The notes: generated by a model not told the origin, from the letters alone. A stretch of DNA of 64,000 bases from Paraglaciecola sp. (GCF_030730205.1 NZ_JANQVQ010000007.1:1-64000), one strand, 5' to 3'. Counted from the first letter of the stretch, positions 39,393 through 49,607 are shown. Numbers and translations are program-made.

Positions 39393-40028
39393 GTGCAACT
39401 ATCTGGTGTTGAGATTTTCGGTTATTGTGCGTCTGCACTGATTGCTTTTTCGTTAACAAGAAGCTCTATTGTTAAATTGCGTTGGTTTAATCTGTTTGGT
39501 GCGTCGTCTTTTTGTGTGTACGGCATCATTATCAACGCGTATCCGGTAGCTATACTCAATGGCTTTATTGCATTAACCAATATCTTTTTTTTAACTCGGC
39601 TGCTGCTAAATACCCAGCAGCATTTCAATATATTAAAGGCTGCTCGCCCTTCAAATTATGTTGATTTTTTTCTGGATTATCATCAAAAAGAAATAAAACA
39701 GCTCTTCCCCCGATTTATGCGAGGCGCCATGAATGCTGAAAGAGAATATTATTTTTTAACTGAGCATACCGAGGTCATCGGCGTTTTAAGTGGCTATCGT
39801 TCCGAGCCTGGCACCTTTGTAGTTGATTTCGATTTTGTAATTCCTGCCTACAGAGATTGTCGACTCGGCCATTTCACTCTGGGCAAAGGGCAAGAATTGA
39901 AGAAAAAATTTGGTTTTGAGCACGTTATTGCATTAGCTGACAGCTACGAGCATGAAAATTATTTAACTAATATAGGTTTTAGTCCGAAAAAAAATGGGCG
40001 CTGGACCTATGATCAACCCAGTACCTAA
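39393..40028 (+). CDS. Unknown membrane protein with acetyltransferase-like C-domain
   Basis: Protein of 211 residues begun by GTG after an AGGG site. Residues 1-75 form three helices (IFGYCASALIAFSL, LFGASSFCVYGIII, ILNGFIALTNIFFLTRLLL) like YgjV-type inner-membrane proteins. The remaining 130 residues look soluble and follow a GNAT-like order: YFLTEHTEVIGVLSGYR, VVDFDFVIPAYRDCRLG and a final KKFGFEHVIALADSYEHENYLTNIGF, which resembles the acetyl-CoA fold end. The acetyl-CoA loop is not typical, so activity is uncertain. No function assigned. Confidence 0.72.
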   Translation: MQLSGVEIFGYCASALIAFSLTRSSIVKLRWFNLFGASSFCVYGIIINAYPVAILNGFIALTNIFFLTRLLLNTQQHFNILKAARPSNYVDFFLDYHQKEIKQLFPRFMRGAMNAEREYYFLTEHTEVIGVLSGYRSEPGTFVVDFDFVIPAYRDCRLGHFTLGKGQELKKKFGFEHVIALADSYEHENYLTNIGFSPKKNGRWTYDQPST

Positions 40029-40153
40029 TACTTTTTTTAAAAATTGTGAGTAGTGTAAAAGCTATTTTTACTGATAGTTTGGGATGAATTAGCCTTAAAA
40101 ATAGCCACATTGTTTTAAAAGTAGGCACTTGAAATTTTTGTTTTAAAAAGTGT

Positions 40154-40182
40154 TTGACGAGCTTAAATCTAGTATGTAACAT
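40154..40182 (+). promoter_or_regulatory. Sigma-70 promoter of the tRNA operon
   Basis: TTGACG, 17-base spacer, TAACAT, followed by a GC-rich discriminator GCGCCTCCCG. Strong boxes plus a GC-rich discriminator are usual for stringently controlled stable RNA promoters. It lies 42 bases before the first tRNA. Confidence 0.7.
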
Positions 40183-40223
40183 GCGCCTCCCGTAACAGAT
40201 GAGAATGAAGTTACGGTTTAAGT

Positions 40224-40300
40224 CGGTGAGTAGCGCAGCTTGGTAGCGCACTTGGTTTGGGTCCAAGGGGTCGTAGGTTCGAATCCTATCTCACCGACCA
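40224..40300 (+). tRNA. tRNA-Pro (anticodon TGG)
   Basis: 77 bases with a CGGTGAG/CTCACCG acceptor stem, anticodon arm CTTGG-TTTGGGT-CCAAG, T-loop GTTCGAATC and encoded CCA. First gene of a four-tRNA operon. Confidence 0.97.
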
Positions 40301-40329
40301 CTTTCTCATTATTACTTAAGATTCGTCAA

Positions 40330-40406
<77 letters not shown>

Positions 40407-40459
40407 TGCGATTCGGAAGGACAGAGTAATAAGTTGTATAGCACTGCATTAATACTGTG

Positions 40460-40535
40460 GTGGGCGTAGCTCAGTTGGTAGAGCCCCGGATTGTGATTCC
40501 GGTTGTCGTGGGTTCGAGCCCCATCGTCCACCCCA
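40460..40535 (+). tRNA. tRNA-His (anticodon GTG)
   Basis: 76 bases, acceptor GTGGGCG/CGTCCAC, anticodon arm CCGGA-TTGTGAT-TCCGG, encoded CCA. The base before it (40459) is G and the discriminator is C, giving the extra G-1:C73 pair that marks tRNA-His. Confidence 0.97.
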
Positions 40536-40541
40536 CTCTCA

Positions 40542-40626
40542 GCGGAAGTGGTGAAATTGGTAGACACGCTGGATTTAGGTTCCAGTGCTTTACGGCGTGA
40601 GAGTTCGAGTCTCTCCTTCCGCACCA
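40542..40626 (+). tRNA. tRNA-Leu (anticodon TAG)
   Basis: 85 bases with a long variable arm, acceptor GCGGAAG/CTTCCGC, anticodon arm CTGGA-TTTAGGT-TCCAG and encoded CCA. Last gene of the operon, six bases after tRNA-His. The set Pro, Arg, His, Leu is the same as the E. coli argX-hisR-leuT-proM operon in another order. Confidence 0.97.
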
Positions 40627-40717
40627 TCATTAAGTTCTAGTCAGATATAATTCTTATTTTATTCTAATGTAAATTAAATCGATGTTTTAATCGTACAAGG
40701 CTTTTTTAACTTTCGGC

Positions 40718-40746
40718 TCGACTTGCAATAAAGCTATCGCTATACT
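40718..40746 (+). promoter_or_regulatory. Possible promoter of tig
   Basis: TCGACT, 17-base spacer, TATACT. Good -10 and moderate -35, 166 bases before the tig start and after the tRNA operon. Confidence 0.4.
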
Positions 40747-40911
40747 ACTGCGTCTTTTTTATCTGGCATTTTTAAGTTGATCAGTTAGATCCGCGTTTGT
40801 TAGTGTTATTGCGGCAACATACAACTGATTGTTGCTACCAATATCCCGCCGATAAAAACTCCTTTGGTATTAATAAATGAGCGCGAGTAAGCGCCAAATT
40901 GAGGTAGAAGA

Positions 40912-42222
40912 ATGCAAGTTTCCGTTGAGACGACTACAGGTTTAGAACGCCGTCTTACTATCACCCTTCCTGCTGCATCTATTGATTCTGCAGTTAAATC
41001 GCGCTTACAGCAATTGTCTAAAACCCAACGAATCAATGGATTTCGTCCTGGTAAAGTACCAGTGAACGTTATTCAAAAGCGTTATGGTCAAGCGGTTCGC
41101 GAAGAAATTGCTGGTGAAGCAATGCAGCGTAGTTTTTATCAAGCAATTACCCAAGAAAAAATTACGCCAGCTGGCGCCCCAAATTTTGAAGTAAAAACAG
41201 ATGTTTTGGGTAAAGACCTTGAGTTTGTTGCTTCTTTTGAAGTTTATCCAGAAATTGAAGTTAAAGATAACGACAAGATTGAGGTTGAAAAAGCGGTTGT
41301 TGAAATTACAGATGCAGATCTTGATACCATGATGGATACGCTGCGCAAGCAACACGCTAGCTGGAAGGAAGTTAAACGTAAGTCTAAAAAAGATGACAAG
41401 TTAACAATGGATTTTGTTGGCACTATTGACGGTGAAGAATTTGAAGGTGGAAAAGCTGAAGACTTCGCACTAGAAATGGGTAAAGATCGCATGATCCCAG
41501 GCTTTGAAAAACCATTAGTGGGTGCCAAGGCTGGTGATGAAGTGATTGTTGACGTGACTTTCCCTGAAGATTACCACGCTGAAAAGCTAAAAGGTAAGGC
41601 CGCTCAATTCACAGTAAATGTTAAAAAAGTAGAAGCTTTAGATTTACCTAAGGTTGACGAAGAGTTTGCTAAATTGTTCGGTATTGAAGACGGCAGTATT
41701 GACGCGTTAAAACAAGAAGTTCGCAAGAACATGCAGCGTGAATTAGATCAAACCTTGAAAGCCAGCTTAAAAGAGCAAGTGATAAACGGTTTGTTAGCTA
41801 ATAACTCAGTTGATTTACCGAAAGCCTTAGTTGACCAAGAAATCAATGCATTGCGTGAACAAGCAAAGCAGCGCTTCAGTCAACAACAAGGTGGTAACAT
41901 AGACAACTTGCCTGAATTACCTGCCGATTTGTTTGCTGAAAACGCTCGTAAACGTGTTTCTATCGGTTTGTTGTTGGGCGAAATTATTCGCACTAACGAA
42001 TTAAAAGTAGACAATGCTAAAGTTGATAGCTTGATCGAAACAGCCGCTTCAGCGTATGAAGATCCGCAAGAAGTAGTTGAATACTACAAATCGAATAAAG
42101 AGCTAATGCAACAAATGCAAAACGTAGCAATGGAAGAACAAGCCGTTGAACTACTGTTAACCCAAGCTAAAGTAACTGAAGTTACTAAAGCATTTGATGA
42201 GATCATGAACAAACAGGCTTAA
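40912..42222 (+). CDS. tig: Trigger factor
   Basis: Ribosome-bound chaperone and prolyl isomerase that meets nascent chains. The 436 residues show the ribosome-docking signature NGFRPGKVP near 43, a central FKBP-type domain (about 155-235, [23 protein letters not shown] in part) and the C-terminal helical arms. Full length. First gene of the tig-clpP-clpX-lon-hupB-ppiD block, kept as in E. coli, and closed by its own terminator. Confidence 0.97.
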   Translation: MQVSVETTTGLERRLTITLPAASIDSAVKSRLQQLSKTQRINGFRPGKVPVNVIQKRYGQAVREEIAGEAMQRSFYQAITQEKITPAGAPNFEVKTDVLGKDLEFVASFEVYPEIEVKDNDKIEVEKAVVEITDADLDTMMDTLRKQHASWKEVKRKSKKDDKLTMDFVGTIDGEEFEGGKAEDFALEMGKDRMIPGFEKPLVGAKAGDEVIVDVTFPEDYHAEKLKGKAAQFTVNVKKVEALDLPKVDEEFAKLFGIEDGSIDALKQEVRKNMQRELDQTLKASLKEQVINGLLANNSVDLPKALVDQEINALREQAKQRFSQQQGGNIDNLPELPADLFAENARKRVSIGLLLGEIIRTNELKVDNAKVDSLIETAASAYEDPQEVVEYYKSNKELMQQMQNVAMEEQAVELLLTQAKVTEVTKAFDEIMNKQA

Positions 42223-42263
42223 TTTGCTGATTGTTATTTGACTTGTCTAGTCTGCAACTGCTT

Positions 42264-42292
42264 AAATGCTCGGTATTCCCCGAGCATTTTTA
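42264..42292 (+). terminator. Rho-independent terminator after tig
   Basis: ATGCTCGG/CCGAGCAT stem with a 6-base loop followed by five T. A TTGACT/TTAAAT pair just before it could be the clpP promoter, so the hairpin may sit in the clpP leader. Confidence 0.85.
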
Positions 42293-42312
42293 TTTGTGAA
42301 GAATTCTAAAAT

Positions 42313-42957
42313 ATGATTATAACTCCAAACGATACCAGTAATGCCCTAGTGCCTATGGTTGTTGAACAAACTGCTAAAGGCGAACGTTCGTACGATATTT
42401 ATTCTCGTTTATTAAAAGAAAATGTCATTTTTCTAGTTGGCCAAGTAGAAGATCACATGGCCAACCTAATCGTTGCGCAAATGCTTTTCTTAGAAGCTGA
42501 AAATCCAGAGAAAGATATTTTTCTTTATATCAATTCACCTGGTGGGTCTGTAACGGCGGGTATGGCTATTTATGATACAATGAACTTCATTAAGCCTGAT
42601 GTCAGTACAGTGTGTATTGGCCAAGCTGCGAGTATGGGGGCATTTTTGTTATCAGCAGGCGCTAAAGGTAAACGTTATTGTTTACCGAATTCGCGAGTAA
42701 TGATTCACCAACCTTTGGGCGGTTTTCAAGGTCAAGCTTCTGATTTTGAAATTCATGCGAGAGAAATTTTGTCTATCAAAGAAAAGATGAATCGCCTTAT
42801 GGCCAAACATACTGGCCAAGATTATGAAAAAGTTGCCAAGGACACGGATCGTGACAATTTCTTATCGGCAGCAGAAGCAATGGAATATGGTTTGGTTGAT
42901 CAAGTTTTATCAAGCAGACCTGATGCAAGCCACAGCGATGTTAAATCAGGCAAGTAA
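42313..42957 (+). CDS. clpP: ATP-dependent Clp protease proteolytic subunit
   Basis: Serine protease that forms a double heptamer with ClpX or ClpA. Catalytic Ser107 in [11 protein letters not shown] and His132 in MIHQPLGG are in place, with the Asp in the region [10 protein letters not shown]. The first residues are a short propeptide. The 214 residues are full length. clpX follows after about 100 bases with a hairpin between. Confidence 0.97.
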   Translation: MIITPNDTSNALVPMVVEQTAKGERSYDIYSRLLKENVIFLVGQVEDHMANLIVAQMLFLEAENPEKDIFLYINSPGGSVTAGMAIYDTMNFIKPDVSTVCIGQAASMGAFLLSAGAKGKRYCLPNSRVMIHQPLGGFQGQASDFEIHAREILSIKEKMNRLMAKHTGQDYEKVAKDTDRDNFLSAAEAMEYGLVDQVLSSRPDASHSDVKSGK

Positions 42958-42998
42958 ACAATATTCTTGATATCGATCTAAAATTGATTGAAGTGAAT

Positions 42999-43028
42999 CC
43001 TTCAACTCAGGTATGGTTCAGTTGAAGG
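42999..43028 (+). repeat. Inverted repeat between clpP and clpX
   Basis: CCTTCAACT and AGTTGAAGG form a perfect 9-bp stem around a 12-base loop, 28 bases before the clpX start. No T run follows, so it is not a classic terminator; an RNA processing or attenuation element is possible. Confidence 0.55.
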
Positions 43029-43056
43029 GTTGTCTCGAAATAGGAAAAGACATCAG

Positions 43057-44334
43057 ATGAGTGAGAAAAAGAGCGGAAGCGACGATAGTAAACTTCTCTA
43101 TTGTTCGTTTTGTGGCAAAAGCCAACACGAAGTTAGAAAACTGATCGCTGGACCTTCAGTGTTTATTTGTGATGAGTGTGTCGATTTGTGCAACGATATT
43201 ATTCGTGAAGAAATTAAAGAGATCGCACCGAAGAAAAAGAAAGACCACTTACCAACACCAAAAGAAATTCATACCCATTTAGATGATTATGTGATTGGCC
43301 AAGAACACGCTAAAAAAGTGTTAGCGGTGGCTGTGTATAACCATTATAAGCGTTTACGTAACGGCGATGTGCATGAAGGCGTAGAATTAGGTAAGAGTAA
43401 TATCTTATTGATAGGTCCCACTGGTAGCGGTAAAACATTACTCGCTGAAACTTTAGCGCGTCTATTAGACGTGCCGTTTACAATGGCTGACGCTACCACG
43501 CTAACAGAAGCAGGTTATGTGGGTGAAGATGTTGAAAACATCATTCAAAAGTTATTGCAGAAGTGTGATTATGATGTAGAGAAAGCTCAGCGCGGCATTG
43601 TTTACATTGATGAAATAGATAAAATTTCACGTAAGTCCGACAATCCCTCAATTACCAGGGATGTGTCTGGCGAAGGTGTGCAGCAAGCGTTGTTGAAATT
43701 GATAGAAGGCACAGTTGCATCCGTTCCGCCACAAGGTGGTCGCAAACATCCGCAGCAAGAATTTTTGCAAGTTGATACCTCAAAGATTTTGTTTATATGT
43801 GGTGGTGCTTTTTCAGGTTTAGATAAAGTCATTGCACAACGTGCTCATACCGGTACAGGTATAGGTTTTGGCTCTGAAATTAAAAATGTCAATAACAAAG
43901 CCAAAGAGGGTGAGCTGTTCAAAAAGGTTGAGCCAGAAGATTTAGTTAAATATGGTCTTATTCCTGAATTTATTGGCCGTTTACCTGTTCTTACCAGCTT
44001 AGAAGAGTTAAGCGAAGAGGCCCTTGTACAAATTTTACGTGAACCTAAAAATGCGTTAACTAAACAATACTCTGCACTATTTGGTATGGAAAATACTGAA
44101 TTAGAGTTTAGAGAAGATGCACTTCAGGCCATAGCTAAAAAGGCAATGAAGCGTAAAACTGGTGCACGTGGTTTGCGGTCAATTGTAGAAGCAGTGCTAC
44201 TAGATACCATGTACGACTTACCGTCGATGACGAATGTTAGCAAAGTGGTAATTGATGAGGCTGTTATTAAAGGCGAGTCAAAACCTATTTTGATTTACGA
44301 CAATTCATCTGATAAAAAAGCCGCGTCTGAATAA
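43057..44334 (+). CDS. clpX: ATP-dependent Clp protease ATP-binding subunit ClpX
   Basis: AAA+ unfoldase that feeds ClpP. The N-terminal zinc domain has Cys16, Cys19, Cys38 and Cys41; Walker A GPTGSGKT, Walker B VYIDEIDK, the [23 protein letters not shown] sensor region (in part) and the C-terminal AAA+ lid follow. The ATG at 43057 gives 425 residues and fits E. coli ClpX; the in-frame start at 43030 would add nine basic residues and is rejected. Ended by a terminator. Confidence 0.97.
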   Translation: MSEKKSGSDDSKLLYCSFCGKSQHEVRKLIAGPSVFICDECVDLCNDIIREEIKEIAPKKKKDHLPTPKEIHTHLDDYVIGQEHAKKVLAVAVYNHYKRLRNGDVHEGVELGKSNILLIGPTGSGKTLLAETLARLLDVPFTMADATTLTEAGYVGEDVENIIQKLLQKCDYDVEKAQRGIVYIDEIDKISRKSDNPSITRDVSGEGVQQALLKLIEGTVASVPPQGGRKHPQQEFLQVDTSKILFICGGAFSGLDKVIAQRAHTGTGIGFGSEIKNVNNKAKEGELFKKVEPEDLVKYGLIPEFIGRLPVLTSLEELSEEALVQILREPKNALTKQYSALFGMENTELEFREDALQAIAKKAMKRKTGARGLRSIVEAVLLDTMYDLPSMTNVSKVVIDEAVIKGESKPILIYDNSSDKKAASE

Positions 44335-44342
44335 AACGAATC

Positions 44343-44367
44343 AAGGTCCCTGTATGGGGCCTTTTTT
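44343..44367 (+). terminator. Rho-independent terminator after clpX
   Basis: AAGGTCCC/GGGGCCTT stem (one G-T pair), 5-base loop, then six T. Confidence 0.85.
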
Positions 44368-44423
44368 ATGGACCCGAATAACTCTTTGAGTTGCCATCTT
44401 TGTGTTTACTGAGTAATTTTTAT

Positions 44424-44451
44424 TTGAACTTTATCTGACCATCCCCATATA
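44424..44451 (+). promoter_or_regulatory. Heat-shock (sigma-32) promoter of lon
   Basis: TTGAAC, 13-base spacer, CCCCATATA. The -10 matches the sigma-32 consensus CCCCATnTA fully and the -35 matches the TTGAAA core in five of six. It lies 42 bases before the lon start, in line with lon being a heat-shock gene in E. coli. Confidence 0.75.
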
Positions 44452-44493
44452 GATTTAAATTACTCATCATTCATTATTAGTACGAGATTAAAT

Positions 44494-46860
44494 ATGACAA
44501 AAACGCGAGAAAATACCATTGAAATGCCGGTGCTAGCATTACGCGATGTCGTTGTATACCCGCATATGGTGATCCCGCTGTTTGTTGGGCGCGAAAAATC
44601 TATTCGTTGTTTAGAAGCGGCAATGGATAAAGACAAACAAATATTTTTAGTTGCACAAAAGGATGCTGGTGTTGATGAGCCAAGTACGAAAGACATTTAT
44701 ACCTTTGGTACGGTAGCCACTATTCTGCAATTACTGAAATTACCTGATGGTACTGTCAAGGTGTTAGTCGAAGGTAATCAGCGCGGTGAAATTGACGTAT
44801 TTACCTCCACTGAAGATTTTTTTGTGGCTGAAGTTGTTAGTAAAATTGATGAAGAGTTAGCGGAGAACGAACAAGAAGTGTTAGTTCGTTCAGCAATTTC
44901 TCAGTTCGAAGGTTATGTAAAACTCAATAAAAAGATCCCGCCTGAAGTATTGACCTCATTGAGCGGTATAGAACAAGCCGCGCGCTTAGCTGATACGATG
45001 GCCGCTCATATGCCGCTTAAATTGGTAGAGAAGCAAAAAGTATTAGAAATGCTCAGTGTGACTGAACGTTTAGAATATTTAATGGCTTTGATGGAAAGCG
45101 AAATTGATTTACTGCAAGTGGAACGAAAAATTCGTACCCGTGTTAAAAAGCAGATGGAAAAAAGTCAACGTGAGTACTATCTCAATGAGCAAATGAAAGC
45201 CATTCAGAAAGAATTAGGTGAGTTAGATGACGCACCTGACGAATTCGAAACGCTTAGTAAAAAGATCGAAGATGCCAAAATGCCAGAAGAGGCCAAGAAA
45301 AAAGCCACTACTGAGCTCAATAAATTAAAAATGATGTCTCCAATGTCAGCTGAAGCAACAGTTGTGAGAAGTTATATAGATTGGTTGACCAATGTACCTT
45401 GGGTAAAAAGAAGCGTCGTTAAAAAAGACTTAGCCTTAGCTGACGAGGTCTTAAATGCAGATCATTATGGTTTAGATAAAGTCAAAGAACGAATTATTGA
45501 GTATTTGGCGGTGCAACAGCGGGTAAAAAAATTAAAAGGTCCCATTTTGTGTTTAGTAGGCCCTCCCGGTGTAGGTAAAACCTCATTAGGTCAATCCATC
45601 GCTAAAGCGACTGGTCGGAAATACGTACGCATGGCCTTAGGTGGAGTGCGAGACGAAGCGGAAATCCGCGGTCACAGACGTACTTATATTGGTTCTATGC
45701 CCGGTAAGATAGTCCAAAAGATGGCCAAGGTAGGGGTGAAAAATCCGCTATTTTTGTTAGATGAAATAGATAAAATGTCATCCGATATGCGTGGAGACCC
45801 GTCCTCAGCGTTATTAGAAGTACTCGATCCAGAGCAAAATGGCGCGTTTAGTGATCACTATTTAGAAGTCGACTATGACTTATCTGATGTCATGTTTGTG
45901 GCGACTTCAAATAGCATGGATATCCCTGGACCCTTGCTTGATCGTATGGAAGTGATTCGTTTATCAGGTTACACCGAAGATGAAAAACTAAACATTGCAA
46001 AAGGTCACTTAATAGACAAACAAATATCGCGTAATGGTCTGAAAGCGTCAGAATTAACCATAGAAGAAGACGCGATAGTGGGGATAATCCGCTATTACAC
46101 CCGTGAAGCTGGAGTGCGAAGTCTTGAACGCGAAATATCTAAAATTTGCCGCAAGGCAGTGAAAAAGATATTACTTGAGAAAGACACTAAAAAAGTGGTC
46201 GTAAACCAAAAAAATCTTAATAAATTTTTAGGTGTACAGCGCTTTGACTATGGTAAGGCTGACAGTGAAAATCAAATTGGCCAAGTTACGGGTTTAGCGT
46301 GGACACAGGTCGGTGGGGAGTTACTGACCATTGAAACTCAATCCGTGGTTGGTAAAGGTAAAACAACTTTTACTGGTTCATTGGGTGATGTGATGCAAGA
46401 GTCAATTCAGACCGCCATGACAGTGGTTCGTAGTCGAGCCGATAAACTGCGAATTAACCCTGATTTTCATGAGAAACGAGACATTCACGTACACGTGCCA
46501 GAAGGTGCGACACCCAAAGATGGCCCAAGTGCGGGTATTGGAATGTGTACTGCCCTTGTTTCGGCGTTAACGGGTAATCCTGTACGCTGTAATGTAGCGA
46601 TGACGGGTGAGATTACCTTGCGCGGTGAAGTATTAGCCATTGGTGGCTTGAAAGAGAAATTATTAGCCGCGCACCGTGGTGGTATAACAACCGTCATTAT
46701 TCCTAAAGACAATGAAAGAGACTTGGAAGAGATTCCAGATAACGTCAAAAAAGATTTATCCATTCATCCAGTGCGCTGGATTGATGAAGTCTTATCGTTA
46801 GCGCTGGCTGAAGATCCGGAGAGATTTTCACCAGTAATCCCAGAAGAGGCGAAAAAGTAA
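44494..46860 (+). CDS. lon: ATP-dependent protease Lon
   Basis: Cytosolic AAA+ protease for damaged and regulatory proteins. The 788 residues hold the N-terminal LON domain ([22 protein letters not shown] in part), a coiled coil, Walker [10 protein letters not shown], Walker [10 protein letters not shown] and the protease domain with the catalytic Ser in KDGPSAGIG and the Lys in [10 protein letters not shown]. Length near that of E. coli. A clear heat-shock promoter lies upstream. No convincing terminator follows; hupB starts 236 bases later from its own promoter. Confidence 0.97.
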   Translation: MTKTRENTIEMPVLALRDVVVYPHMVIPLFVGREKSIRCLEAAMDKDKQIFLVAQKDAGVDEPSTKDIYTFGTVATILQLLKLPDGTVKVLVEGNQRGEIDVFTSTEDFFVAEVVSKIDEELAENEQEVLVRSAISQFEGYVKLNKKIPPEVLTSLSGIEQAARLADTMAAHMPLKLVEKQKVLEMLSVTERLEYLMALMESEIDLLQVERKIRTRVKKQMEKSQREYYLNEQMKAIQKELGELDDAPDEFETLSKKIEDAKMPEEAKKKATTELNKLKMMSPMSAEATVVRSYIDWLTNVPWVKRSVVKKDLALADEVLNADHYGLDKVKERIIEYLAVQQRVKKLKGPILCLVGPPGVGKTSLGQSIAKATGRKYVRMALGGVRDEAEIRGHRRTYIGSMPGKIVQKMAKVGVKNPLFLLDEIDKMSSDMRGDPSSALLEVLDPEQNGAFSDHYLEVDYDLSDVMFVATSNSMDIPGPLLDRMEVIRLSGYTEDEKLNIAKGHLIDKQISRNGLKASELTIEEDAIVGIIRYYTREAGVRSLEREISKICRKAVKKILLEKDTKKVVVNQKNLNKFLGVQRFDYGKADSENQIGQVTGLAWTQVGGELLTIETQSVVGKGKTTFTGSLGDVMQESIQTAMTVVRSRADKLRINPDFHEKRDIHVHVPEGATPKDGPSAGIGMCTALVSALTGNPVRCNVAMTGEITLRGEVLAIGGLKEKLLAAHRGGITTVIIPKDNERDLEEIPDNVKKDLSIHPVRWIDEVLSLALAEDPERFSPVIPEEAKK

Positions 46861-47009
46861 CCGCTAAAGCTAAGTTTTTTTAATTTTTTTAGGTGAAAGG
46901 GCTTCACTATGTAAAAAGTTATGGTAGCCTTTCAAACAGATTCGCTTTAAGCCTTATCACAAAAGGGATGGAGACGATTCATAAAAGTTAATTATTTGTA
47001 AATATATGC

Positions 47010-47038
47010 TTGAAGTTAGAATTCAAGCTTGCTATAAC
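47010..47038 (+). promoter_or_regulatory. Sigma-70 promoter of hupB
   Basis: TTGAAG, 17-base spacer, TATAAC, 58 bases before the hupB start. The -35 box lies in a perfect inverted repeat GCTTGAA-N7-TTCAAGC (47008-47028) that could be an operator. Confidence 0.65.
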
Positions 47039-47096
47039 ACTTCGGCTTCGTAATTTGCGAGCCAACAGTATAATAACAATTGAAGGGGTTCATATT

Positions 47097-47369
47097 GTGA
47101 ATAAGTCTCAACTTATTGATTCTATCGCTGCAAGTGCAGACATTTCTAAAGCCGCAGCAGGACGTGCACTAGACGCACTAACTGATGCAATTACATCAGC
47201 ACTTAAAGACGGTGACCAAGTAGCATTGGTTGGTTTCGGAACTTTCGCTGTTCGTGAGCGCGCTGCTCGTAGCGGTCGTAATCCGCAAACTGGTGAGACT
47301 ATCCAGATTTCTGCAGCTAAAGTACCTTCGTTTAAAGCAGGTAAAGCATTGAAAGACGCTTGCAACTAA
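47097..47369 (+). CDS. hupB: DNA-binding protein HU-beta
   Basis: Histone-like nucleoid protein of 90 residues that bends and wraps DNA as a dimer. The start is a GTG with AGGGG eight bases upstream, giving [19 protein letters not shown] (read with Met first), the usual HU N-terminus; the longer frame from 47010 starts inside the promoter and is rejected. The DNA-binding arm signature [21 protein letters not shown] (one Phe-rich turn plus RNP) is present. Closed by a strong terminator. Confidence 0.97.
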   Translation: MNKSQLIDSIAASADISKAAAGRALDALTDAITSALKDGDQVALVGFGTFAVRERAARSGRNPQTGETIQISAAKVPSFKAGKALKDACN

Positions 47370-47385
47370 GCGACACAAAAATCAG

Positions 47386-47417
47386 AAAAGGCGATGATTT
47401 ATCATCGCCTTTTGTTT
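47386..47417 (+). terminator. Rho-independent terminator after hupB
   Basis: AAAAGGCGATGA/TCATCGCCTTTT, a perfect 12-bp stem with loop TTTA, followed by GTTT. Confidence 0.9.
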
Positions 47418-47669
47418 ATCTGCGGTTTGTCAGCAATAACTTCTTATTTTTATCTGAACGGGGCTAATCCCGTGTTAATAAATCTAATTGATTGATATAT
47501 AATCCCGCGCGTTTGTCATTAAGTCGGTTTTTGGATGGTAGCTATCCAAAACGTCCGCTTCAAAGAGAACAGCCTTACAGTATGAACTCTTAAGCAACCC
47601 GTCGGGTTTAAACAGTAGTTGCTACACTGCCTTATCAATAACAACTCATTTTGGAGTTTGGAACATATT
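47418..47669 (+). other. Structured leader region before ppiD
   Basis: A TATAAT at 47498-47503 followed by CCCGCGCG looks like a promoter -10 with a GC-rich discriminator (the -35 is weak). The transcript would have a leader of about 160 bases with two perfect hairpins: TTTTGGAT/ATCCAAAA (47529-47551) and AACCC/GGGTT (47598-47610, followed by TTT). No open reading frame of note. It could be a regulated leader or a small RNA. Confidence 0.4.
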
Positions 47670-49556
47670 ATGTTGGAAAGAATTAGAGAAGGATCACAAG
47701 GCACTTGGGCCACCGTTATCCTAGGATTAGTCATATTTAGTTTTATTTTTGCCGGTGTTGGCAGTTATATAAATTCGTCGATTAATTCTGCTGCTGCCAC
47801 CGTGAATGGCCAAGATATTAGTCGTGATGCTTTAGAAAAAGCATATCAAAATGAGCGCTCGCGGATGGAGTCTCAATATGGTGAAGCTTTCGCTGCATTA
47901 GCTGGTGACGAAGCCTATTTAAAAGAATTTAGAAAAGGTGTGCTTGACCGCTTAATCAGTGAAAAGCTTATTGATCAAGCGGCTTTAGAACTCGGCTTAA
48001 GGGTAAGTGATGCTCAGATCAAACAAGCCATTGTTCAAATGAGCGAGTTTCAAGTTGACGGTAAGTTCGATAACGACAGATATCTTATTGTATTGCGTAC
48101 CGCAGGCTTTCAACCAAATGGTTTTAGAGATTATATGCGCATTGATATGGTACGCAGACAATTGTCTCAAGCGTTGATTGGAACTGAGTTCGCTTTAAGC
48201 GGCGAAACTAAACGAATTTATGATCTTCAAGCGCAAACCCGAGATGCAAAATATCTTACTGTTAAAACAGATGATTTTGCTGAGCAGGTGAGTGTTACTG
48301 ATGAAGAAATCAATGCCTATTATCAAACCAATATAGCGAGCTTTGACACCGAACAAAAAGTCAGTGTGGCCTATGTAGAGTTGACATTAAACGACTTACT
48401 CCCCGCTATTGAAGTGACAGAGCAAGAATTAGAAGATGAGTATCAAGCGTCTTTAGCGGATTTTAAAACGGATGAAGAGCGCAGAGTTTCTCATATATTA
48501 ATCGAATTTGGTGATGATGAAGCAGGCGCAGAACAGCAAGCTGAGGATATTCTTACCCAAGTAAAAGCCGGAAAAGACTTTGCTGAACTTGCAAAAGAAT
48601 ACTCTGCTGACACTTTCAGTGCAGAAAAGGGTGGCGATATTGATTGGTTTGGTAAAGGTATGATGGATCCAGCGTTTGAAGATTCTGCATACTCCTTAGC
48701 TACTGTTGGTGAAGTAAGTGATGTAGTCAAAAGTGATTTTGGTTTTCATATTATTAAACTAACCGATATCAAGCCTGAAAACGTGACACCTTATAATGAT
48801 GTCAAAGAGCAATTAACAACGACGGTAAAAATGCGTAAAGCGGAAACCGAGTTATATGCATTACAACAACGTATGGCGGAAGTTGCGTTTGAAATTCCTG
48901 ATCATTTGGATGAAGTTGCTGCAGTAGCCAATAAACCCATCGTTACCACTGAACTATTTTCGCGAAACGACGTGCCAGTGGCTTTATCATCTGCCAAAGC
49001 AACGAATGCTGCTTTTGACGCTGATTTGATAGAGCAAGGCGTTAACAGTGATGTACTAGACTTAGGTGACAATCGGTTAATGGTATTACGTGTCGTTAAC
49101 AGTGAAGCAGAAAGAACCAAGGAGCTGGCAGAAGTGGCTGACTCAATTAAACAAATCTTGGTTAAAGAAGCCGCTGTTGTTGCCGCCCGACAGTGGACTC
49201 AAACGCTTGCGAATAGTTTAAAATCAGGCGCAGATATTACTGAAGAATTGGCGAGTCAAAACATTGCTTGGCAAGAAAAGCAAGCGATTGCGCGCACTGA
49301 CGCCCAATTAGGCCAAAATGTACTTACTGAGCTGTTTAAGCTTGGAGAAGGTGAGAGTAATAATACTGCGGTAGTCGATACTATTTCTGGTGACGTAACC
49401 TTAGTGCAACTTCTCAAAATTAACTCTCCAGTAGAACCTGAATCAATGCTTTTGGACAACTTCCAACGCCGTTTAGCGTCAAATAAAGCACAAGTATTGT
49501 ACAGTGAGTTATTAGATTCCTTAAAAGCCTCTGCTGATATTGAAATCTATAATTAG
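47670..49556 (+). CDS. ppiD: Periplasmic folding chaperone PpiD
   Basis: Membrane-anchored chaperone near the Sec translocon. One N-terminal helix (about 13-33, ATVILGLVIFSFIFAGVG), a SurA-like N-domain, an inactive or weak parvulin domain near 260-355 (RRVSHILIEFGDD, LAKEYSADTFSAEKGGDIDWFGKGMM in part) and a C-terminal SurA-like part make up 628 residues. The ATG at 47670 gives MLERIREGSQG, the family start; the upstream in-frame start at 47619 adds residues that do not fit. Followed by a bidirectional terminator. Confidence 0.94.
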   Translation: MLERIREGSQGTWATVILGLVIFSFIFAGVGSYINSSINSAAATVNGQDISRDALEKAYQNERSRMESQYGEAFAALAGDEAYLKEFRKGVLDRLISEKLIDQAALELGLRVSDAQIKQAIVQMSEFQVDGKFDNDRYLIVLRTAGFQPNGFRDYMRIDMVRRQLSQALIGTEFALSGETKRIYDLQAQTRDAKYLTVKTDDFAEQVSVTDEEINAYYQTNIASFDTEQKVSVAYVELTLNDLLPAIEVTEQELEDEYQASLADFKTDEERRVSHILIEFGDDEAGAEQQAEDILTQVKAGKDFAELAKEYSADTFSAEKGGDIDWFGKGMMDPAFEDSAYSLATVGEVSDVVKSDFGFHIIKLTDIKPENVTPYNDVKEQLTTTVKMRKAETELYALQQRMAEVAFEIPDHLDEVAAVANKPIVTTELFSRNDVPVALSSAKATNAAFDADLIEQGVNSDVLDLGDNRLMVLRVVNSEAERTKELAEVADSIKQILVKEAAVVAARQWTQTLANSLKSGADITEELASQNIAWQEKQAIARTDAQLGQNVLTELFKLGEGESNNTAVVDTISGDVTLVQLLKINSPVEPESMLLDNFQRRLASNKAQVLYSELLDSLKASADIEIYN

Positions 49557-49577
49557 ATTGGTTGCAAATTAATAGTT

Positions 49578-49607
49578 AAAAAAGGGAGTCTATGACTCCC
49601 TTTTTTT
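49578..49607. terminator. Bidirectional terminator between ppiD and the 57-residue gene
   Basis: GGGAGTC/GACTCCC stem with loop TAT, A run on the left and seven T on the right. It can end ppiD and the small minus-strand gene whose stop codon touches it. Confidence 0.88.
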
